A DNA stretch of 34,678 nt, from assembly GCA_964344965.1 (NCBI GenBank), contig CAYFPJ010000012.1:1-34678 (forward strand), in the 5' to 3' direction. The position numbers and the translations under genes are program-made. The first letter of the stretch is position 1. Every line of letters starts with the position of its first letter. Positions 14,256 to 20,854 of the stretch are shown in pieces. The DNA is from UM-FILTER-37-12 sp964344965. Lineage in GTDB: Bacteria; Patescibacteriota; Patescibacteriia; Magasanikbacterales; UBA922. A model generated the notes under the pieces. That model saw nothing but the letters and a program-made list of their open reading frames with translations. It searched no databases and was not told the DNA's origin.

Positions 14256-16283
14256 ATGAACGTCACCGAGCTGTCACGCCGTCTAAAAATCAATACCAAA
14301 CAACTCCTTGAAATTCTTCCGGAGTATGGTTTTGATATTGGTAAACGCTCTATCAAAATAGATGACACCATGGCCCAGCAAGTGATCCGAAAATGGAAAT
14401 TTATCAAAAAAGATCTTGACAAAAAGAAACGAGAAGAAGCTGAAGCCAGAAAAGAGGCAGAAAAGGAGCTTCGTCGTGAAGAAGGGAAGACAGTCACTCT
14501 GCCAGGAGAAGTCATCACAGTACGAGAATTTGCTGAGCGCCTGGAGATGTCTGTCACTGCTGTCATTACAGAGCTAATGAAAAATGGAATTCTTGCTAAC
14601 CAAAACCAAAACATAGATCACGAGACAGCAGCCATCATGGCTGAGGACCTAGGTTTTACAGTTTCAAAAGAAGAAAGTGAAGAAACTTTGGAGGCAACAG
14701 AAAAGCAAGAAGACGCTCTAGAAAAAGCTCTATCATCTAGTGAAAATACACAATCTCGCCCGCCAGTAGTGGTGGTAATGGGCCATGTCGATCATGGTAA
14801 AACTTCGCTTCTTGATACTGTCCGTAAGGTGAACACTCTCTCTGGAGAATCTGGAGGTATCACTCAGCACATCGGTGCCTATCAGACTATTTGGAAAGAT
14901 CCAAAAACAAGTGAGGAGAGACCGATCACCTTCATCGACACACCTGGTCACGAGGCTTTCACAGTGATGCGTAGTCGTGGTGCCAAAGTGGCAGATATCG
15001 CCATTCTAATAGTTGCAGCTGACGATGGTGTGAAGCCGCAGACCAAGGAAGTAATCCAAATTATCAAAGCTGCCAAACTGCCGTTCATAGTGGCGATAAA
15101 TAAAATTGATAAAGAAGGGGCTAATGTGGAAAGAACCAAGACAGATTTGTCACAACATGGAGTGTTGACAGAAGAATGGGGAGGGGATGTGTCAATGGTA
15201 GAAATATCTGCTAAACAAAATCAAAATATTTATAAACTGCTCGACATGCTGCTTCTAGTCACAGACATGAATTCTGATAATATTCAAGCTGACCCAAATA
15301 TCCCGGCTGTTGGTACAGTCATCGAATCTCATGTGGACAAGGGGATGGGGCCTGTGGCTACCATACTTGTTCAAGCTGGAACACTAAATAAAAATGATGC
15401 CCTGGTAGTAAATAATGAAATTTATGGAAAGGTAAAAGCCATGAAAAATTATAATGGTGAAAATATTGTCACTGCCGGCCCTTCATCTCCAGTGCAGATT
15501 ATTGGTTTCAAGGTGGCTCCAGAGATGGGAGATATTCTAGATGTTTCTAAAGTCGATACTGCCAAAAAGATTGATGTCAAAGCAAAACGCAATGAACAGA
15601 CTGGTGCCGAAAAGCGCAGTGTTGTCGCAGCTCAGTCAGAAGATGATGACGAAGAAGGGAAGAAAACAGTCAACATAGTAATAAAATCAGATGTCTTAGG
15701 TTCACTTGAGGCAATTATTGGATCTCTGGAGAAGTTTCAACATGATGAAGTGGGAGTAAAAATAGTTGGTAAGGGACTCGGCAATATTACAGAAAATGAT
15801 GTCTCTAAAGCAGAAGCTGCTGGCGCCACAGTAGTGGGATTCAAAGTCAATCCCACATCTCAGGCTGAAGAGAGTATGCGCGAGCGTGAAGTAGAATTCA
15901 AACGTTATGACGTCATCTATGACCTCATTGACTGGATCAAAGAAGAACTAGCCAAATTACTTGATTCAGAAAAAATAATTCATGAGCTTGGTATTGTAAA
16001 AGTCCTAGCAATTTTCAGAACTGACAAGAAAGCCATGACTATCGGAGGAAGAGTGGAGGAAGGGAAAATAAAAAAAGATGCTTTTGTAAGAATAAAAAGA
16101 GCTGGCGAAATAATTTCCGAAGGCAGTCTATCTAGATTGCAAAGAGGAAAACAGGATGTGAAAGAGGTGCCGAGCGGTTCAGAGTGTGGCATGCGTTTTG
16201 AAGGAAAGGAAAAAATTGAAGTCGATGATGTGCTGGAAGTTTATGAAGTAGAGAGTAAGCTCCGAGAGTTAAAGTTTGAATAA
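14256..16283 (+). CDS. infB: translation initiation factor IF-2
   Basis: GTPase that brings initiator tRNA to the 30S subunit and drives subunit joining. Two IF2-N domains come first (MNVTELSRRLKINTKQLLEI..., and ITVREFAERLEMSVTAVI...), joined by a charged helix. The G domain follows with G1 GHVDHGKT (176-183), G3 DTPGHE and G4 NKID, then the domain II-IV core. At 675 aa the linker is short for a bacterial IF-2. The start ATG 14256 is chosen because the promoter at 14160-14188 excludes the longer frame and because MNVTELSRRL is the conserved N-terminus. The next gene starts six bases after its stop. Confidence 0.97.
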   Translation: MNVTELSRRLKINTKQLLEILPEYGFDIGKRSIKIDDTMAQQVIRKWKFIKKDLDKKKREEAEARKEAEKELRREEGKTVTLPGEVITVREFAERLEMSVTAVITELMKNGILANQNQNIDHETAAIMAEDLGFTVSKEESEETLEATEKQEDALEKALSSSENTQSRPPVVVVMGHVDHGKTSLLDTVRKVNTLSGESGGITQHIGAYQTIWKDPKTSEERPITFIDTPGHEAFTVMRSRGAKVADIAILIVAADDGVKPQTKEVIQIIKAAKLPFIVAINKIDKEGANVERTKTDLSQHGVLTEEWGGDVSMVEISAKQNQNIYKLLDMLLLVTDMNSDNIQADPNIPAVGTVIESHVDKGMGPVATILVQAGTLNKNDALVVNNEIYGKVKAMKNYNGENIVTAGPSSPVQIIGFKVAPEMGDILDVSKVDTAKKIDVKAKRNEQTGAEKRSVVAAQSEDDDEEGKKTVNIVIKSDVLGSLEAIIGSLEKFQHDEVGVKIVGKGLGNITENDVSKAEAAGATVVGFKVNPTSQAEESMREREVEFKRYDVIYDLIDWIKEELAKLLDSEKIIHELGIVKVLAIFRTDKKAMTIGGRVEEGKIKKDAFVRIKRAGEIISEGSLSRLQRGKQDVKEVPSGSECGMRFEGKEKIEVDDVLEVYEVESKLRELKFE

Positions 16284-16289
16284 TTTTTT

Positions 16290-17093
16290 ATGTTCTATCG
16301 TGGAGAACAACCAAGAGATGGGCATGCAAACTGGCACCCTCCAGTAGAGAATCCTTATGCTGATGTGGATGTCGAGGATCAAAAAGAAGATGAAAAAAAG
16401 CTAGGGCATCTTCGTGTTGAGTACGGGACAGAACAACATCGCCAGACTAGAAGCTGGCTGGTCAATGGAGCTCAGGTGAATATCGAGCCACTGCTCTCTC
16501 GAGATTTAATTGACAGACAAGCTACTACTGTTCGCTTAGCAGACGATGCTAGGCAAGAGGGTAATGAGCCAGATGAAATAGAGGCAGAGACAGTGACGAG
16601 AGTACAAGATCAACTCCGTGCGACTCCAGCTGGTAGCAACGAACAGTTTGTAGACACTTTTTCCAATTTGATTCGGATGGTCGGTGAGCAAGATCAAGTA
16701 GGATTGCTCCGCAAAGACGAAGGTCCTGGATTAGACAAATGGCAAATTGGCAATGCTGCAGATCTTGATAAAGGTCCAGTGTTTGTAATAGCTGCGTCAA
16801 GAGAAAAGCAGGTGAGAGGTATTTTGGATAATCCACCTGTAGCCAGGGCTGATGATGCAGTATTTCAATTGAGAGACAATAGACCTTATCAGAGCTTTCT
16901 TTACAGAGATGAGTCAGATCATGAGCAACAACTGGGCTTCACTGTCTGGTATGAAGTAACAACAGGAGGAAGAACACAAGAATTGCCAATTACTTTTTTG
17001 TTTGGTCAAGAGAGAGAAGACATGGAAGCTACCAATGACAATAATTCTGCAGATGAAGATAATGCCAGTGTTCCAGAGGTAAAAGCAGCATAA
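16290..17093 (+). CDS. unknown acidic soluble protein, cotranscribed with infB
   Basis: No family recognised. The product is 267 aa, rich in Asp, Glu, Gln and Asn, with no membrane helix or signal peptide. Middle parts (FVDTFSNLIRMVGEQDQVGLL; GPVFVIAASREKQ; LGFTVWYEVTTGG) look like an alpha/beta domain, and the last ~35 residues are an acidic, probably disordered tail. It begins six bases after infB, so it is almost certainly translated from the infB transcript; a link to initiation or the ribosome is only suggested by that position. Confidence 0.65.
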   Translation: MFYRGEQPRDGHANWHPPVENPYADVDVEDQKEDEKKLGHLRVEYGTEQHRQTRSWLVNGAQVNIEPLLSRDLIDRQATTVRLADDARQEGNEPDEIEAETVTRVQDQLRATPAGSNEQFVDTFSNLIRMVGEQDQVGLLRKDEGPGLDKWQIGNAADLDKGPVFVIAASREKQVRGILDNPPVARADDAVFQLRDNRPYQSFLYRDESDHEQQLGFTVWYEVTTGGRTQELPITFLFGQEREDMEATNDNNSADEDNASVPEVKAA

Positions 17094-17123
17094 TTGTCCA
17101 CAGTTGTTCTTTATTTTTATTAT
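17094..17123 (+). promoter_or_regulatory. promoter-like site for trxA
   Basis: TTGTCC (17094-17099), 18-bp spacer, TATTAT (17118-17123). A hairpin (ACACCTG/CAGGTGT, 17137-17155) followed by a T-rich run lies in the resulting leader and may attenuate trxA or end read-through. Confidence 0.5.
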
Positions 17124-17136
17124 GGTAAAATTAAAT

Positions 17137-17165
17137 ACACCTGGATGACAGGTGTCTTATTTTTC
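17137..17165 (+). terminator. hairpin with T-rich tail before trxA
   Basis: ACACCTG and CAGGTGT around GATGA, then CTTATTTTT. It could end the infB operon or act in the trxA leader. Confidence 0.5.
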
Positions 17166-17186
17166 TAAATTATTAAAATAAAAAAT

Positions 17187-17510
17187 ATGTCAGAACTAGT
17201 TCTTACAGATGATAACTTCGGGGCAGAGGCCCTCCAGTCCGATGTGCCAGTCTTTATAGATTTTTGGGCACCTTGGTGTGGACCTTGTCAGATGATGGGC
17301 CCTATTGTGGAAGAAATTGCTAGTGAATATGACGCTAGTAAAGTGAAGATTGCCAAGTTGAACGTGGATGAAAACCAGGCTGTAGCTGGAAAGTACAAGG
17401 TGATGAGTATCCCGACTTTTCTCCTAATCAAAAATGGCGAAGTAGCTGACCAACTTGTTGGTGGCATGACTAAGGACAAATTGAAAGAAATGATTGATAA
17501 GCATGTTTAA
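17187..17510 (+). CDS. trxA: thioredoxin
   Basis: Small cytoplasmic disulfide reductase. The active site FWAPWCGPC places the redox cysteines at 31 and 34; the cis-proline loop MSIPTFLLIKNG and the final GGMTKDKLKEMI are typical. The length of 107 aa is standard. It would be re-reduced by a thioredoxin reductase not in this window. It lies after the infB pair with its own promoter-like site. Confidence 0.97.
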   Translation: MSELVLTDDNFGAEALQSDVPVFIDFWAPWCGPCQMMGPIVEEIASEYDASKVKIAKLNVDENQAVAGKYKVMSIPTFLLIKNGEVADQLVGGMTKDKLKEMIDKHV

Positions 17511-17521
17511 AATATAAAAAT

Positions 17522-17649
17522 GTCATTGCGAGGAGTGCGAAGCAAGCACGATCCATTCGACTAGGCTCAGGACAGGCTCAAACAATCTCATGGTTCTTGC
17601 ACAAAAAACTAAGATTACCACGTCGTTCTTTCAGACTCCTCGCAATGAC
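17522..17649. repeat. GTCATTGCGAGGAG long hairpin repeat, copy 2
   Basis: Arms 17522-17536 and 17635-17649 are reverse complements. The interior holds an extra segment starting CCATTCGACT, also present in the copy at 33304 but not in the one at 10325, so one repeat seems nested in another. Confidence 0.85.
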
Positions 17650-17660
17650 GAACACTTTCA

Positions 17661-17687
17661 CAATCCCATTCAGGGATTGTTTTTTTT
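17661..17687 (+). terminator. intrinsic terminator after trxA
   Basis: CAATCCC/GGGATTG with loop ATTCA and eight T's. Confidence 0.8.
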
Positions 17688-17735
17688 CTGTGTTTTTGTA
17701 TACTTCATCTGTCTTTCATTTGTAATCAGTGAGAT

Positions 17736-18719
17736 ATGTTCAAAAATAAGAAGGTGTGGATCCTAGGAGGAATAGCTATTTTCTTGCTTTTTTTAGTGTG
17801 GCGAGGATTTTTTGGTCAAGAATTTTCTGGAACCTCCAAAGTATCATACTATGATGACGGGGTTGACTATCCAGCAGATCTTAGTAGAGGAGAATCTATT
17901 TCCCGGCCTCCATTTTCAGATATGGATGATGCAGTCCCTTCAAAGATGTTTTTGGGACGTCAGGTGGCTACTGAAGGTAAAATGAAGTTGACTACAGAGG
18001 AAATTGAATCTGATGAGTTAGTCATAGATCGTTTGGTCATCAAGACAGGAAGTCTATCTGTGCTAGTCCAAGATGTTAGTGAAGCTCTAGAAAAAGTAAA
18101 TAAATTTGCTGTTGAAAGAGGCGGGTTTATAGTTTCTAGCTATTTGGATGGAGTAAATACTGTCCCTTTTGGAGAGATAGTGATCAAGTTTCCTTCTGAA
18201 GAATTTGATGATGGAGTGGAGGAGCTGGGCTCTCTTGGAGAAGTGACTAGTGAGAGAGTCGATGGTCGAGATGTGACAGAAGAATTTGTCGATCTCGGAG
18301 CGCAGCTCAAAAATTTACGAGCAACAGAAGAACAATTTTTAAACATCATGAAACAAGCCTTCAAAATCGAAGATATCTTGGCTGTACAAAGAGAACTTAG
18401 CAATGTTAGAAATAATATTGAAAGGATTGAAGGTCGTATGAAATATTTGCAAGAGAGTGCTGATCTCTCTACTCTTACTATCTATCTCTCGACTGACCCT
18501 AGCGCTCTTCCCGTGCTTGATGATGAATATAAATGGAAACCATGGGGTGTAGTGAAAGATGCTGCTCGTAGCTTAGTGGATGAGTTGCAATACATGGCTG
18601 AGTGGGTGATATGGGCTGTGGTCTACGTTCCTATTGTCTTGATCTACCTAGCTATCTTGTGGATCATATATAGGGTAGTCATGGTAGTAAAGAAGCGCTT
18701 CAAAAATAATAAACAGTAG
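17736..18719 (+). CDS. DUF4349 membrane-anchored protein
   Basis: Matches the DUF4349 pattern: an N-terminal membrane helix (residues 7-25), an extracytoplasmic domain with VIKTGSLSVLVQDVSEAL, GGFIVSS and GEIVIKFPSEEFD, then a coiled coil (about 190-240: VDLGAQLKNLRATEEQFLNIM... VRNNIERIEGRMKYL), a beta strand TLTIYLS, and a C-terminal membrane helix (about 290-315) ending in basic residues. The length of 327 aa is typical. Function is unknown; the family is thought to sense or brace the envelope. The gene is monocistronic with a terminator after it. Confidence 0.85.
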   Translation: MFKNKKVWILGGIAIFLLFLVWRGFFGQEFSGTSKVSYYDDGVDYPADLSRGESISRPPFSDMDDAVPSKMFLGRQVATEGKMKLTTEEIESDELVIDRLVIKTGSLSVLVQDVSEALEKVNKFAVERGGFIVSSYLDGVNTVPFGEIVIKFPSEEFDDGVEELGSLGEVTSERVDGRDVTEEFVDLGAQLKNLRATEEQFLNIMKQAFKIEDILAVQRELSNVRNNIERIEGRMKYLQESADLSTLTIYLSTDPSALPVLDDEYKWKPWGVVKDAARSLVDELQYMAEWVIWAVVYVPIVLIYLAILWIIYRVVMVVKKRFKNNKQ

Positions 18720-18727
18720 TAAACAAA

Positions 18728-18756
18728 AGACATCTCTGTATTGGGGATGTCTTTTT
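18728..18756 (+). terminator. intrinsic terminator of the DUF4349 gene
   Basis: AGACATC/GATGTCT (18728-18734, 18746-18752) followed by T's. Confidence 0.8.
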
Positions 18757-18764
18757 CGCACATC

Positions 18765-18793
18765 TTGACTGACTAGTTTTGGGAGAGTAAAAT
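18765..18793 (+). promoter_or_regulatory. near-consensus promoter of gdhA
   Basis: TTGACT (18765-18770), 17-bp spacer, TAAAAT (18788-18793); start codon at 18823. Confidence 0.8.
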
Positions 18794-18822
18794 AGAGGCG
18801 TTTATATATTAATTTTTATTGT

Positions 18823-20052
18823 ATGAATCCCTTTGACAATGCCATGAAGCAGCTGGATAAAGCTGCCGAAATAATGAATTTAGCCTCGGACATTCATGAA
18901 GTCCTCAGACAGCCAGAAAGGGTCCTGACAGTCTCTATTCCAGTAAAGATGGATGATAGGTCTACTCAGGTTTATACTGGCTTTAGAAGCCAATATAGCA
19001 GTGTTTTGGGGCCTTACAAAGGCGGAATTCGCTATCATTGGAATGTCACTCTAGATGAAGTCAAGGCCTTATCTTTTTGGATGATGGTCAAGTGCGCGAC
19101 TGTCAATATTCCACTTGGTGGAGGTAAAGGGGGAGTGATTGTCAATCCAAAAGAATTGTCAGAAGGAGAGCTCGAAAGATTGTCTCGCGGTTTTGTTCGG
19201 AAGATTTGGCGCAATATTGGTTCAGATAAAGATATTCCGGCCCCAGACGTCTACACCACTCCTCAGATCATGGGCTGGATGAGGGATGAGTATGAAAAAC
19301 TAGTCGGTCATCCAGATCCAGGGGTGATCACCGGTAAGCCTCTTGATCAGGGAGGTTCAGAAGCACGTGGCTATTCTACTGCCCAGGGTGGAGCTTATTG
19401 TACACGTGAATTAGCTACCAAGTTGGGATCAAATCCAAGTGAAACTACGGTAGCTATCCAAGGATTTGGCAACGCAGGAAGCTTCATGGCTAAGATTCTT
19501 TCTGAAATGGGTTACCGAGTTGTGGCAGTAAGTGATTCTAGAGGAGCGATCAAGACAATTAACAATGAACAATTAACAATTAACAATTTGTTAGAGCATA
19601 AGAAGACGACAGGTAGTGTTTCTGGTTTTGCAGGGACGGAAGACATTTCTAACGAGGAGATATTAGAATTAGATGTAGATATTTTGGTTCCTGCTGCTCT
19701 TGAGAATGTGATTACTGCTGAGAATGCTGGTAATATCAAGGCTAAAGCAATCGTTGAGCTAGCCAATGGACCGACTACTCCAGAGGCTGATGAAATTTTG
19801 AAAGAGCGGGGAGTGATTGTGGTGCCAGATGTGCTTGCTAATGCCGGAGGAGTAACAGTCTCATATTTTGAATGGGATCAGAATGTTAAGGGTGAACATT
19901 GGAGTGAGGAAGATGTATTGATAAAGCTCGAGAAGATAATGGTCGATGCTTTCAACGAAGTTTGGGAGACTAAGGAAAAATATAATGTTGACATGAGGAC
20001 AGCTGCTTTTGTGAAGGCGATAGAGAGGGTGGTGGAGAATATTTCAGTATAA
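18823..20052 (+). CDS. gdhA: NAD(P)-dependent glutamate dehydrogenase
   Basis: Interconverts glutamate with 2-oxoglutarate and ammonia; the wider Glu/Leu/Phe/Val dehydrogenase family is certain, glutamate as substrate likely. The substrate domain has PYKGGIRYH (Lys66), MMVKCA (Lys90) and the catalytic PLGGGKGG (Lys102), plus PAPDVYT. The nucleotide-binding domain has the GFGNAG glycine motif (214-219) and VVAVSDSRGAI. After it, residues 245-256 (TINNEQLTINN) are encoded by an in-frame heptamer repeat and replace the usual loop with little change in length. 409 aa is normal. An unknown gene follows four bases after the stop. Confidence 0.92.
   Translation: MNPFDNAMKQLDKAAEIMNLASDIHEVLRQPERVLTVSIPVKMDDRSTQVYTGFRSQYSSVLGPYKGGIRYHWNVTLDEVKALSFWMMVKCATVNIPLGGGKGGVIVNPKELSEGELERLSRGFVRKIWRNIGSDKDIPAPDVYTTPQIMGWMRDEYEKLVGHPDPGVITGKPLDQGGSEARGYSTAQGGAYCTRELATKLGSNPSETTVAIQGFGNAGSFMAKILSEMGYRVVAVSDSRGAIKTINNEQLTINNLLEHKKTTGSVSGFAGTEDISNEEILELDVDILVPAALENVITAENAGNIKAKAIVELANGPTTPEADEILKERGVIVVPDVLANAGGVTVSYFEWDQNVKGEHWSEEDVLIKLEKIMVDAFNEVWETKEKYNVDMRTAAFVKAIERVVENISV
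19555..19590. repeat. ACAATTA heptamer tandem repeat inside gdhA
   Basis: Five heptamer units, ACAATTA ACAATGA ACAATTA ACAATTA ACAATTT, all translated in frame in a surface loop of the coenzyme domain. Confidence 0.75.
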
Positions 20053-20056
20053 TTTT

Positions 20057-20581
20057 ATGACTAAAGATAGAACTGGTGAAAAAAGTTTTGTCCCGGTTGA
20101 AGGTGCAAAAATTCCAGATGATGTTCGTGAAGGTGAAAAAATAGAGATGAGAGTTGTTTTTTTGAAATATGGTGAACTTTTGAAAAAAGATCAAGAAAGA
20201 GAGAAAAGCACTGTAGATTATTTTTTCTGTTTTAGAAAGGAAGATGGAAAATATCTTTTAGTAGTGAGTAATCTTTATGAAATAGACTACAGACCTGCTG
20301 GTGCAAAAAGAACTATTCGTGGACATTCTGCTCTTTATCATGCTACACGAGATAGGAATTTAATAGATATAAAGGATATGCCAGTAGCTTACGGTATAAT
20401 CAGGTTTAAAAAGGATTATAAAGATATTAATAAACAGCCACATTATAATTTTGAGGTAGATATGGTGCACTTCAATGATGATGAGAGGAAGGATTTTGAA
20501 CGGCGTGGTATAGAGTTGCCTGAACACCTGGAAATCAGTAAAGCTGTAGAGAGTAGCTATTTAGCAGTAATTTCTAGTTGA
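20057..20581 (+). CDS. unknown 174-aa protein downstream of gdhA
   Basis: No family recognised. A soluble protein with many Lys, Asp, Glu and Tyr; it has no signal peptide or membrane helix. Beta-rich stretches (TVDYFFCFRKEDGKYLLVVSNL; MPVAYGIIRFKKDY) alternate with charged helices. It starts four bases after the gdhA stop, so the two are probably translated from one mRNA. A terminator follows at 20657-20682. The AT-rich composition matches its neighbours. Confidence 0.6.
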   Translation: MTKDRTGEKSFVPVEGAKIPDDVREGEKIEMRVVFLKYGELLKKDQEREKSTVDYFFCFRKEDGKYLLVVSNLYEIDYRPAGAKRTIRGHSALYHATRDRNLIDIKDMPVAYGIIRFKKDYKDINKQPHYNFEVDMVHFNDDERKDFERRGIELPEHLEISKAVESSYLAVISS

Positions 20582-20656
20582 CCAGTAATAGGCATCTATT
20601 CATATCATATTGACAGAGTGTAACTCCTATTATTCATTCTGATAGACAAAATGTAA

Positions 20657-20682
20657 AAAGAGCAGCTATTTAGCTGCTTTTC
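20657..20682 (+). terminator. intrinsic terminator of the gdhA operon
   Basis: Perfect 8-bp stem AGCAGCTA/TAGCTGCT (20661-20668, 20671-20678) with A's before and TTTTCTT after. Confidence 0.8.
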
Positions 20683-20800
20683 TTGCATTTTTAGGTATTT
20701 TTTATTAGAATGTTTCTATACTTATTGATGTATATAATCAATAATCTAGAATTTATTTTTAGGGGAGTTTCAGGAAATAGAACATTTTTATGTTAGGGAA

Positions 20801-20834
20801 ATATCCTGCTTCGCTAAAGCTACGCAGGACAAGC
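20801..20834. repeat. REP-like hairpin before leuS
   Basis: TCCTGC..GCAGGA arms around CTTCGCTAAAGCTAC, followed by CAAGC, 20 bases before the leuS start. It resembles the module at about 2181-2224. Confidence 0.5.
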
Positions 20835-20854
20835 TGGTGATCTAAATATCCATT

